Assembly: GCA_013817025.1 (NCBI GenBank)
Contig: JACDDK010000036.1
Coordinates: forward strand, 1-8,496
Reading direction: 5' to 3'
From: Rubrobacter sp.
GTDB taxonomy: Bacteria; Actinomycetota; Rubrobacteria; Rubrobacterales; Rubrobacteraceae
Length of the DNA stretch: 8,496 nt
Shown here: in pieces, positions 1-6,115 of the stretch
Numbering within the stretch: the first letter of the stretch is position 1
Layout: the number at the start of each line of letters is the position of its first letter
Notes under the pieces: generated by a model
Told to the model about the DNA's origin: nothing
What the model saw: the letters and a program-made list of their open reading frames with translations, nothing else
Database searches by the model: none
Program-made: the position numbers and the translations under genes

Positions 1-502
1 CATCGGGGAGCCCTTGATCGGGCGGCTCATGCTCTACGACGCGCTCGGGATGAGCTTTCGGGAGATGAAGCTTCGTAAGGACCCGAACTGCCCGGTGTGC
101 GGCGAGAACCCGACCGTTACGGAGCTGATCGACTATCAGGAGTTCTGCGGGATGCCGCAGGCCGCAGCCGCCGAGCAGGAGAACGGCGTGCCGGAGATCA
201 CGGTCCAGGATCTCAAGGCGAAGATGGACAACGGCGAGGATTTGAACGTACTCGACGTGCGCGAGCCGCACGAGTACGAGGTAGCGAACATCGGCGTGAA
301 GCTCGTGCCGCTCGGGGAGCTTCCGGCGCGGCTCGCGGAGTTCGACCCAAACGAGAACTTTGCGATCCACTGCAAGACGGGCGGACGCAGCGCGAAGGCC
401 GTGAAGCTCTTGCAGGACGCGGGCTTCGGTAACGTCTACAACGTCAAGGGCGGCATCACCGCCTGGAGCGAGGAGATCGACCCGAGCGTCCCGAAATATT
501 AG
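1..502 (+). CDS. moeZ: MoeZ/MoeB-type adenylyltransferase-sulfurtransferase, C-terminal part (5' truncated by window)
   Basis: The first complete codon is at 2 and the frame is open to the window edge, so this is the last 166 residues of a protein usually near 390 aa. Visible residues 1-50 match the tail of the ThiF/MoeB/E1-like adenylation domain (GRL-LYDAL, then CPVCGENP-TELIDY-EFCG). The CxxC at C30/C33 is the second half of the family's structural zinc site. A rhodanese domain follows at about 62-162, with D-VREPHEYE, active-site loop CKTGGRS (catalytic C124) and the closing NVKGGITAW. Known family role: the enzyme adenylates the C-terminal glycine of small ubiquitin-like sulfur carriers (MoaD, ThiS or CysO type), and the rhodanese cysteine passes on persulfide sulfur for molybdopterin, thiamin or cysteine synthesis. 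It acts in the cytoplasm. The carrier it serves cannot be told because upstream genes are outside the window. TAG stop; terminator follows at 524-553. Confidence 0.93.
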   Translation, partial: IGEPLIGRLMLYDALGMSFREMKLRKDPNCPVCGENPTVTELIDYQEFCGMPQAAAAEQENGVPEITVQDLKAKMDNGEDLNVLDVREPHEYEVANIGVKLVPLGELPARLAEFDPNENFAIHCKTGGRSAKAVKLLQDAGFGNVYNVKGGITAWSEEIDPSVPKY

Positions 503-523
503 GGGAGAAGTTTCGTAATACGG

Positions 524-553
524 GCGGGGTCGCTTCGTGCGGCCCCGCTTTTT
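524..553 (+). terminator. Intrinsic terminator of the moeZ-like gene
   Basis: A 10-bp stem (524-533 with 539-548, one G-U pair) closes a 5-nt loop and is followed at once by five Ts (549-553). It lies 21 bp after the moeZ stop, in the right orientation to end that transcript. This is the clearest rho-independent terminator in the window. Confidence 0.8.
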
Positions 554-643
554 CGTGCCGGGACGGTTCGAGCGTGTTGGTCCCCGCCGTCCGGCGGTCC
601 ACCGCTCGCGAGGGTCACGGGATCGATGAACGGGACCGGCCTC

Positions 644-662
644 CCCGCAGCATCGTTGCGGG
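644..662. promoter_or_regulatory. Perfect 6-bp inverted repeat over the -35 region of the dipeptidase promoter (candidate operator)
   Basis: CCCGCA (644-649) and TGCGGG (657-662) form a perfect dyad with a 7-nt spacer. If transcription starts at the ATG at 687, as the adjoining -10 hexamer suggests, the dyad spans about -43 to -25 and replaces any recognisable -35 box. A regulator site there could activate or repress the dipeptidase/M23 pair. It could also be a chance GC-rich dyad; only position and symmetry support it. Confidence 0.3.
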
Positions 663-673
663 TGCCCGAGGGA

Positions 674-679
674 TACAAT
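674..679 (+). promoter_or_regulatory. -10 hexamer TACAAT, probable leaderless promoter of the dipeptidase gene
   Basis: TACAAT matches the bacterial -10 consensus at five of six positions and ends exactly 7 nt before the ATG at 687, so transcription would begin at or next to the start codon. The only purine-rich stretch upstream (GAGGGA, 668-673) is 13 nt from the ATG, too far for a good Shine-Dalgarno, and would lie upstream of the transcript. Such TANNNT-N7-start arrangements are known for leaderless mRNAs in Actinobacteria and Deinococcus. Confidence 0.5.
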
Positions 680-686
680 CGACGTA

Positions 687-1754
687 ATGGACAAGATACC
701 TATCTTCGACGGCCACAACGACACGTTGCTGAACCTGCGGCTCCCGGATCGCGGGGCGGGCCGCAGCTTCTTCGAGAAGAGCTACACCGGCCACATCGAC
801 CTGCCACGAGCCCGAGAGGGCGGCTTCGGTGGCGGCTTCTTCGCCTGCTTCGTCCCAAACCCGACAGGTGCCGGATGGAATGAGAAGTCCGCGCTCGCTA
901 CCGTCAAGAGCGGCTACAGAATCACGGGCGCTCCGCCGGTGGACTCGGAGTACGCCAAGCGCGTCGCGGGCGAGCTTGCCACGGACCTCTTCGAGTTGGA
1001 AGTCGAGTCCGAAGGAGCGTTAAAGGTAGTTCGGACGGCGAATGAGATCGAGGATTGCCTGCGAGACGGCGTACTCGCCGCTATCCTGCACTTCGAGGGC
1101 GCGGAGAACCTCGGGCCGGACCCGGCGGCGCTCGAAAGATGCTACGACTCCGGGCTGCGCTCGCTCGGTCTGGTGTGGAGCCGGTCCAACGCCTACGCGC
1201 ACGGCGTGCCGTTCGGTTTTCCGGGCTCGCCGGATACGGGGCCGGGCCTGACCGACGCCGGGAGGGAACTGGTGCGCGAGTGCAACCGGCTGGGGGTTCT
1301 GATCGACCTCTCTCACCTCAACGAGAAGGGCTTTTGGGACGTGGCCGCCCTCTCCGACGCGCCGCTCGTGGCGACACACTCCAACGCCCACGCGCTCTGT
1401 CCCTCGACGCGAAACCTCACCGACCGCCAGCTAGACGCCATCCGCGACTCCGACGGCATGGTCGGCGTGAACTTCGCCATCGCCTTCCTGCGCGAGGACG
1501 GCCGCGAGAGCGCGGACACGCCGCTCGAAACCGTCGTTCGGCACGTGGACTACCTCGTGGAGAAGCTTGGCGTGGACCGAGTAGGCTTCGGCTCGGACTT
1601 CGACGGCGCGAGGGTACCTATAGAGATCGGGGACGCCAGCGGCCTCCCGAATCTGATAAATGCCCTGCGCGAACGCGGCTACGATGAACCCGCCTTGAGG
1701 AAGCTCGCGCACGAGAACTGGTTGCGGGTGCTGCGGAGGACATGGAGGTCTTAG
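687..1754 (+). CDS. M19 family zinc dipeptidase (membrane/renal dipeptidase type)
   Basis: 355 aa, normal for bacterial M19 peptidases. The family hydrolyses dipeptides, often tolerating a D-residue at the C-terminal position, with two zinc ions in a TIM barrel. All expected metal ligands can be placed: H10 and D12 in DGHND, bridging E137 in HFEGAE, H210 in IDLSH and H231 in THSNAH. D304 in the GSDFDG motif corresponds to the catalytic Asp of the family. No signal peptide or membrane segment is visible, so despite the family name the enzyme should be cytosolic, probably salvaging dipeptides from peptide uptake or wall turnover. ATG at 687 is preferred because the DGHND motif follows immediately and a leaderless -10 is positioned for it. 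TAG stop; the M23 gene starts 25 bp later, suggesting co-transcription. Confidence 0.93.
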   Translation: MDKIPIFDGHNDTLLNLRLPDRGAGRSFFEKSYTGHIDLPRAREGGFGGGFFACFVPNPTGAGWNEKSALATVKSGYRITGAPPVDSEYAKRVAGELATDLFELEVESEGALKVVRTANEIEDCLRDGVLAAILHFEGAENLGPDPAALERCYDSGLRSLGLVWSRSNAYAHGVPFGFPGSPDTGPGLTDAGRELVRECNRLGVLIDLSHLNEKGFWDVAALSDAPLVATHSNAHALCPSTRNLTDRQLDAIRDSDGMVGVNFAIAFLREDGRESADTPLETVVRHVDYLVEKLGVDRVGFGSDFDGARVPIEIGDASGLPNLINALRERGYDEPALRKLAHENWLRVLRRTWRS

Positions 1755-1779
1755 GTATCGGTTCTCGGCGGGTTGGACT

Positions 1780-2475
1780 GTGTGCGTGAGTATCACGAAG
1801 AAACCTTCCGGTAGGCGTTCGCGGCGGGATGTGTTGGCCGTAGTGTTGCTACTCGGGGTCGCGTTCACACTCGGCGCGGTCACGCTCCTACGTTCATCCG
1901 AACCGCCCGAACCTGCGGTGGCGGTGTTTCCGTTGCCGTCCGGGTACGCCGATTCTTACGGGAACGACTGGGGAGCGGCGCGGGTGCAGGGCGAGCACGA
2001 GGGGACGGACGTCTTCGCCCCGGCGGGGACTTCCATCCGGTCCATTACGGCAGGGACGGTGAGCCGGGCGTGGGGTTCGTCGGGCAATGGGTGGAACAAC
2101 CTGGGTGGATACACCGTGATGATCGAGGCGGCGCAAGACGTGGGTCCGATAAAGCGCGGCGACCGACTCTACTACGCGCACATGGACGAGCCCACACCGC
2201 TCGCGCCGGGCGAGACAGTCGAGGCCAGGCAGAGGATCGGCACGGTCGGGGGTACGGGACAGGGGCCAGAAGGGACACGGGGCAAGTTCGAGCCGCACCT
2301 GCACCTGGGCTGGTACGCGGGATGGGGTCTCTTCGAGGGTGATCGCCCCCGCGCTCCGAGCGGAGCGATGAACCCCTATCCGTTGCTGCGCCGCATCGAG
2401 CGGGATGAAACGCTGCGCCCGGCTTCTGCAGCGAGCGAGAACGGAACGACCGCCCTAGACAAGAAGCCTATGTAG
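1780..2475 (+). CDS. Membrane-anchored M23 family metallopeptidase (LytM/peptidoglycan endopeptidase-like)
   Basis: 231 aa. A basic N-terminus (KKPSGRRSRR, 7-16) precedes one hydrophobic helix (about 18-38), giving a signal anchor that places the catalytic domain outside. The M23 domain spans about 55-205. The HxxxD motif (H73, D77) and the second His of HLH (H175) are the expected zinc ligands, and H134 (YYAHM) and H173 are the expected catalytic His residues; all are present, so it should be active. Family members cut peptide cross-bridges of peptidoglycan, and the LytM-like architecture fits, but the substrate is not shown. GTG at 1780 is used; GTG at 1786 is an alternative and neither has a clear Shine-Dalgarno. 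The Ser/Ala/Thr-rich tail after about 210 looks disordered. It follows the M19 gene by 25 bp, probably as the second gene of an operon. TAG stop. Confidence 0.88.
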   Translation: MCVSITKKPSGRRSRRDVLAVVLLLGVAFTLGAVTLLRSSEPPEPAVAVFPLPSGYADSYGNDWGAARVQGEHEGTDVFAPAGTSIRSITAGTVSRAWGSSGNGWNNLGGYTVMIEAAQDVGPIKRGDRLYYAHMDEPTPLAPGETVEARQRIGTVGGTGQGPEGTRGKFEPHLHLGWYAGWGLFEGDRPRAPSGAMNPYPLLRRIERDETLRPASAASENGTTALDKKPM

Positions 2476-2499
2476 CGAAGCGGAAGGTCCATGGGCCAT
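2455..2499 (-). other. Orphan Shine-Dalgarno plus 14-codon ORF, possible remnant or leader peptide
   Basis: On the minus strand GAAGGAGG (2506-2513) stands 6 nt before an ATG (2497-2499), the best ribosome-binding site spacing in the window. The reading frame stops after only 14 codons (MAHGPSASLHRLLV, TAG at 2455-2457), inside the antisense 3' end of the M23 gene. No larger ORF is joined to it. It could be a small-peptide gene translated from EamA read-through RNA, the cut-off 5' end of a lost gene, or coincidence. Confidence 0.2.
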
Positions 2500-2574
2500 C
2501 GTAAACCTCCTTCGATTCACCATCGACGAGTCAGGCCCGTCTTTCTTGTGGAGATATCTCCTCACACCCGAGAC

Positions 2575-3468
2575 CTATTTCCTCTTCGCCAGATATACAC
2601 CGCAGATGATGATCGCCGCTCCTACTAATTGTCCGACGCCGAAGTCTTCTCCCAGAAGCAGGATGCCAGCGGTTACGCCTATGAGGGTGACGAGGTACTG
2701 GTAGATGAGGACCCGGTTCGCGCCGGCTTTGGAGACACCCCAGCCCCACGCGGCGAAGCCGAAGGCCGAGGAACAGAGCGTGGAGTAGATCGCTGCTCCC
2801 CAGGTGCGGCCGTCCACGGCGGCGAGGTCGAGGGGCGCGGGGTCGAGGGCGGCTATGGGAAATGCGATCAGACCGCCCAAAGTCATAGCGTAGGCGGCCA
2901 GGGCCAGGGCGGAGTAGCGTTGGAGCAGGCCCAAAGATAGGACCGTGTAGGAGCCCCAGAACACGGCGGCGGCCAGGATCAGGGCGTCCCCCACGAGACT
3001 GGTCCCGGCGAACTCCAGGCCGCCATACACGATAAATCCGACGCCCACTAAAGAGAGCGCGATGCCCAAGATGCCCACGAGCCGCGGGCGCTCGGCACCG
3101 AGAGTGAAGCCGAGCAGCATCCCCCACACCGGTGCGGTGGAGTACACGAGGGCGGTGTTGGCCGCCGTCGTGAGGCTGACGCCGATAGTGAAGACGGTCT
3201 GGGTGAGGGTGACGCCGACGATGCCGAGGCCGAGCACGGGCAAGATGTCCTCCCGCGCCAACCGGCTATTCGGCTCCACGATGCGCGAGAGGGCGAGGAG
3301 CAGGAGCCCGGCCAGGGTAAAGCGCGCCGCCGCGAAGAGTATCGGCGGCACGCTCTCCACCACTAGCTTCACGGCGACGAAGTTCGTTCCGAAGAAGAAG
3401 ACCGTCAGCAAGAGCGACGCCTCGACCAGCGCCGGGCGTCGGGTCTTCGGTTCCCTGTTGGCGGTCAC
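2575..3468 (-). CDS. EamA/DMT-superfamily transporter, 10 transmembrane helices
   Basis: 297 aa, typical of DMT-family permeases (10 helices, two EamA repeats of five). Hydrophobic segments are evenly spread: first about 16-36 (LLLTVFFFGTNFVAVKL), last about 278-293 (LVGAAIIICGVYLA). The first-repeat signature ALVYSTAPVWGMLLG and the matching second-repeat segment NRVLIYQYLVTLIGVTAGILLLGE are clear. Family members export or import amino acids and other small metabolites in the inner membrane; the substrate cannot be read from sequence. The GTG at 3468 lies 12 bp after the M42 stop and lacks a Shine-Dalgarno, so translation is probably coupled to the peptidase gene. That pairing suggests, without proving, an amino-acid or peptide-derived substrate. 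TAG stop; converges with the M23 gene. Confidence 0.9.
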   Translation of the reverse strand: MTANREPKTRRPALVEASLLLTVFFFGTNFVAVKLVVESVPPILFAAARFTLAGLLLLALSRIVEPNSRLAREDILPVLGLGIVGVTLTQTVFTIGVSLTTAANTALVYSTAPVWGMLLGFTLGAERPRLVGILGIALSLVGVGFIVYGGLEFAGTSLVGDALILAAAVFWGSYTVLSLGLLQRYSALALAAYAMTLGGLIAFPIAALDPAPLDLAAVDGRTWGAAIYSTLCSSAFGFAAWGWGVSKAGANRVLIYQYLVTLIGVTAGILLLGEDFGVGQLVGAAIIICGVYLAKRK

Positions 3469-3480
3469 TCGGGGACGCGG

Positions 3481-4539
3481 CTAACGGACGAAGTCGGTGC
3501 TGGCTTCGAGTGTCTTTATGTAGGTGGCGATGAGCTTCGCGCAGTTCTCCACGTCTTCGAGGTCCACGACCTCGTTCGGCGAGTGCATGTAGCGATTCGG
3601 ACAGGATACGAGGCCCGTCGCAATACCAGTCCGCGAGAACTGTATGGCGTCGGCGTCCGTGCCGGTGGAGCGCGAATCGGCCTCCAGAGTGTACGGAATG
3701 TTCGCGGCCTCGGCGGCGTCGATGATGCCCTCGCAGACGATGGGGCTCAGGTTCGTGGCCCGCTTGATAACGGGGCCGGACCCCAAAGCGTGGTCGCCGT
3801 TCTCGTTTTTAGAGACGCCGGGGGTGTCGGTGGCATGGGTCACGTCGACGGCTATGGCGGCATCCGGATCGAGGCCGAAAGCAGCACCGCGAGCGCCATA
3901 AAGACCGATCTCCTCCTGTACGCAAGCGACCGCCACGATCTCGGCGTTCAAGTTTTCCTCCTCGGAGAGCAGGCGCAGGGCTTCGAGGACGACGAACGCG
4001 CCCATGCGGTTGTCCACCGAACGCGACGCGATGCGACCGTTCGGAAGCTCCACGAGGTCTTGGTCGAGCACGCCCACGTCCCCGACGCGGACCATGCCTT
4101 TCGCCTCGTCGGCGTCTTTGGCGCCGATGTCGATCCAGAGGCTCTTCACCTCGGAGACTTTCTTGCGCTCGTCGGGCTCCATCACGTGGATGGCCTTCTT
4201 GCCGATCACACCGACGACCTCTCCGGACGTGGTCTGGAGCCGTATCCGCTGGCCGACGAGGACTTGCGGGTCCCAGCCGCCGACGCCCGTGAAGCGCAGC
4301 AGGCCCTGCTCGTCGATATGGGTGACCATCACCCCGATCTCGTCTATATGACCGGCCAGCATGATCTTCGGCCCGCCACCCGCGTTCAGCGTGGCGAAAG
4401 AGTTGCCCATCCGATCCCCCCGGACCTCCGCGAACTTCCCGGCCTCCTCCCGCCAGACCGCAGCCGCCGCAGCCTCGTTGCCGCTAGGCCCCGGCGTGGA
4501 CAAAAGCTTCTTGAAGAACTCGTAGGATGCGTCTCTCAT
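3481..4539 (-). CDS. M42 family metallo-aminopeptidase (glutamyl aminopeptidase/TET-like; also annotated as endoglucanase)
   Basis: 352 aa, the usual length for M42 peptidases. Two-metal site residues are all visible: H64 and D66 in AGHIDEIG, bridging D176 in RSVDNRMGA, the E209-E210 pair in VQEEIGLYGARG (general base plus ligand), D232 in VDVTHATDTPG and H319 in CPNRYMHSPNE. The dimerisation/PDZ-like insert falls between about 72 and 165. Members form cytosolic, often 12-subunit, complexes that trim N-terminal residues from peptides made by the proteasome or other proteases. Older annotations calling them cellulases are not supported by the active site. The ATG at 4539 is chosen over the in-frame TTG at 4560 because GAGAGGA sits 4 nt before it. 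TAG stop; the transporter gene follows at 12 bp. Confidence 0.92.
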   Translation of the reverse strand: MRDASYEFFKKLLSTPGPSGNEAAAAAVWREEAGKFAEVRGDRMGNSFATLNAGGGPKIMLAGHIDEIGVMVTHIDEQGLLRFTGVGGWDPQVLVGQRIRLQTTSGEVVGVIGKKAIHVMEPDERKKVSEVKSLWIDIGAKDADEAKGMVRVGDVGVLDQDLVELPNGRIASRSVDNRMGAFVVLEALRLLSEEENLNAEIVAVACVQEEIGLYGARGAAFGLDPDAAIAVDVTHATDTPGVSKNENGDHALGSGPVIKRATNLSPIVCEGIIDAAEAANIPYTLEADSRSTGTDADAIQFSRTGIATGLVSCPNRYMHSPNEVVDLEDVENCAKLIATYIKTLEASTDFVR

Positions 4540-4543
4540 AATG

Positions 4544-4550
4544 TCCTCTC
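4544..4550 (-). promoter_or_regulatory. Ribosome-binding site of the M42 peptidase gene
   Basis: GAGAGGA followed by CATT and the ATG at 4539. It decides the start, excluding the longer TTG-initiated frame from 4560. Confidence 0.6.
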
Positions 4551-4617
4551 TAAAAACCAACTACGATGTCTAAATCCCCGAATACTCTACCAGCAACGGG
4601 CAGAGGGATGCCGTTCC

Positions 4618-5313
4618 CTAGCTCGACACTCGCAATTCGAGGACGCCACTCCCGGCGAGTTGACGGTCCTTGCCGAACGTGCGGTACGGCAACTCCACCT
4701 CGAACGCCTCCGTGAAAGGGTTTGGGTCGAGGCGCAGGGTGCGCTCATCCTCCCAGACCGGCTCGAAACTCCGTCCGTCGAACTCGAACCCACCCGGATA
4801 CGGCGGTGCTGCATCCAAATCCCCCGGCTCGTTCAGACAGATGAACAACGAGAGTCCATCGCATAACCGCAAAAAGCGGAAGTTCCGCTCCAAATTGTCC
4901 AATTCCACACCGGACATCGCCCCCCGCAGTCTTTCTTGACGCGCGAGCTCGTTTTCTCTGAATTCGATCTCATCCGGCCTGTTAGCATTCAGTAAAAAAC
5001 GTACGTAGTGCATACTGCACAGGCACGCGGCGTAAGGGTCCCGCTCTTCGACAGCTTCAATACCCCGCCTCTGAGCCCGCAGCTTCGGCTCCACCGGATA
5101 ACTCACGAACGAGTGAGGGAGATCCCGCTCCTCGTCCCACAATACCCGCCCATCCAACTCCCGCCAGGCGAGATCGTGGTTCGCGATGGCATACAGAGCC
5201 GACTCCAAAGGCCGTGGCCCATCCCGCCACCGCCGACCAAACTCCGCCGACGCGAGCGCGTGTTCGTGCTGCTCGAAAAGCAAAAAAGAGTCGGGCTGCT
5301 CACGAACGATCAC
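4618..5313 (-). CDS. DUF3891-like protein of unknown function, possible HD-like metal site
   Basis: 231 aa. The opening MIVRE----FLLFEQHEHALASAEFGRRW, the ANHDLAWRELD motif (H46-D47) and RDPYAACLCSMHYVRFLL recall the DUF3891 family; this is recalled from sequence pattern, not searched. Residues 1-165 look mostly helical and 175-231 look beta-rich. Conserved-looking polar residues in helices (H16/H18, H46-D47, H102, D152) follow the H...HD...(H)...D order of HD-superfamily metal phosphohydrolases; that reading is inference. No signal peptide or membrane segment, so cytosolic. Start is GTG at 5313, with no Shine-Dalgarno but a -10 (TACCTT) 7 nt upstream, suggesting a leaderless transcript. TAG stop; the M42 gene begins 78 bp downstream. 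Confidence 0.75.
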   Translation of the reverse strand: MIVREQPDSFLLFEQHEHALASAEFGRRWRDGPRPLESALYAIANHDLAWRELDGRVLWDEERDLPHSFVSYPVEPKLRAQRRGIEAVEERDPYAACLCSMHYVRFLLNANRPDEIEFRENELARQERLRGAMSGVELDNLERNFRFLRLCDGLSLFICLNEPGDLDAAPPYPGGFEFDGRSFEPVWEDERTLRLDPNPFTEAFEVELPYRTFGKDRQLAGSGVLELRVSS

Positions 5314-5320
5314 GGTGGTT

Positions 5321-5326
5321 AAGGTA
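5321..5326 (-). promoter_or_regulatory. -10 hexamer TACCTT, probable leaderless promoter of the DUF3891-like gene
   Basis: Read on the minus strand, TACCTT (TANNNT) is followed by AACCACC and then the GTG at 5313. The 7-nt spacer is identical to that of the dipeptidase promoter, and no purine-rich ribosome-binding site lies between. No convincing -35 is seen. Confidence 0.4.
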
Positions 5327-5527
5327 TCAGGTTTCTTGGGGGTTTCAGGTCATAGTTTGTAGGCTTCGGGTTGGAACCCAGTGAGATCCGCAGTCGTCTT
5401 TCCACCAGCGAACGAGCATGCGTTTCTCGTGGCGTCGTCCAAGCCGCTTCGAGAACGAGACAAAAATCGACCGCCAATCGACGCTTCGGTTCTTGCCTGA
5501 GATCTAAAACCTGTTGCCCGACGCCTC

Positions 5528-6070
5528 TTAAAACACCGGTCGTCGGTCCACGGCCATTGGGCTCGCGAGCGTTGGGTCGTTCAGCAGCGCGTCCTGCGCG
5601 GCGTCGAAGCGGTCCTCGTGGATGATCACCAGAGCTAGCGCGAAGCCGCCGGAAAAGTCCTGAGCCCACTGCTCGGCGAACTTCTCGGGCAACGCCATCG
5701 ACAAGAGCATCTTCCGCAGCCGAGGATGCCGGTAGTAGAGCACGAGGCCGACGACAGCCGCAATGGTGAGCGCTACCTGAACCAAGATTCCCGTCCACAG
5801 ATGCACCACACCCATCAGAAAGCTAACCGTGGACGCCGAGAAGAACGTGCTCGTGAACTCGAACCACTGCAAGCGCGAGAGGCCCATCTCGACGCGCAGC
5901 GTGCGGACACCGGGGAGCGTGACGCCCACCAACCGCTCGTCGCGCCGCCGCAAAAGCACGGTCAGGGACTCGGGCGACAGTCCTTCATTTTCTAGTCGCT
6001 CGTCCAGGGCCTTGAGAGAGCCGAGGTCCGGCGCTACGGCCCCGATGGTGTAATGTCGCGGTATGCTCAT
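5528..6070 (-). CDS. Unrecognised membrane protein with a two-helix hairpin between soluble domains
   Basis: 180 aa, family not recognised. Residues 1-65 look alpha/beta (a VAPDL-SLKALDERLENEGL helix, then LTVLLRRRDERLVGV and RTLRVEMGL strands). Two hydrophobic helices follow (about 72-92 and 94-113) joined by a very short turn. A basic stretch YYRHPRLRK (112-120) comes next, then a second soluble part in which GGFALALVIIHEDRFDAAQDALLND (141-165) reads as strand plus helix. The shape recalls general-stress/DUF1269-type proteins, where a small alpha/beta domain flanks a membrane hairpin and senses or scaffolds; this is only topological. The basic residues after helix 2 suggest both soluble parts face the cytoplasm. 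The ATG at 6070 has no Shine-Dalgarno. It lies 45 bp after PAP2 and may be co-transcribed. TAA stop, the only one here. Confidence 0.7.
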   Translation of the reverse strand: MSIPRHYTIGAVAPDLGSLKALDERLENEGLSPESLTVLLRRRDERLVGVTLPGVRTLRVEMGLSRLQWFEFTSTFFSASTVSFLMGVVHLWTGILVQVALTIAAVVGLVLYYRHPRLRKMLLSMALPEKFAEQWAQDFSGGFALALVIIHEDRFDAAQDALLNDPTLASPMAVDRRPVF

Positions 6071-6077
6071 CGCGTCA

Positions 6078-6083
6078 TTTGTA
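6078..6083 (-). promoter_or_regulatory. Possible weak -10 (TACAAA) of the 180-aa membrane-protein gene
   Basis: On the minus strand TACAAA is followed by 7 nt (TGACGCG) and the ATG at 6070, the same spacing as the two better leaderless candidates. The last base departs from TANNNT and no -35 is visible, and the gene could instead be transcribed from PAP2. Confidence 0.2.
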
Positions 6084-6115
6084 CCGTTTTTGCACCGCGT
6101 ACCGGGTAAGCGGCT

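Noticed and set aside
584..597. Hairpin CCGCC-N4-GGCGG upstream of the dipeptidase
   Set aside because: A 5-bp GC-only stem is common in this base composition and has no T-run or promoter relation.
1055..1687. 210-codon open frame on the plus strand inside the M19 gene
   Set aside because: Arg/Ala-rich out-of-frame shadow of a gene with all catalytic residues intact.
2550..2561. Perfect 12-bp palindrome GGAGATATCTCC between convergent genes
   Set aside because: About two such palindromes are expected by chance in a window of this size, and it has neither loop nor T-run to act as a terminator.
2531..3127. 198-codon minus-strand frame over the transporter
   Set aside because: Out-of-frame, Arg/Pro-rich shadow of the EamA gene; no hydrophobic pattern of its own.
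4540..4617. Promoter or terminator between the DUF3891-like and M42 genes
   Set aside because: TTGCTG and several A/T-rich hexamers occur on the minus strand, but none forms a well-spaced -35/-10 pair. The 5-bp AACGG/CCGTT hairpin has no T-run.
3583..4866. 427-codon open frame on the plus strand
   Set aside because: It is antisense to the M42 and DUF3891-like genes, both of which have family motifs. Its composition is Arg/Gly/Val/His-rich as expected for a shadow frame in GC-rich DNA, and no domain is recognisable.
5314..5527. 214-bp gap between the DUF3891-like and 180-aa genes as a possible hidden gene or degraded gene
   Set aside because: Short frames on both strands give no recognisable protein, no tRNA or riboswitch fold is seen, and the only T-run hairpin has a 4-bp stem. 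Only the DUF3891-like -10 near its end is kept.
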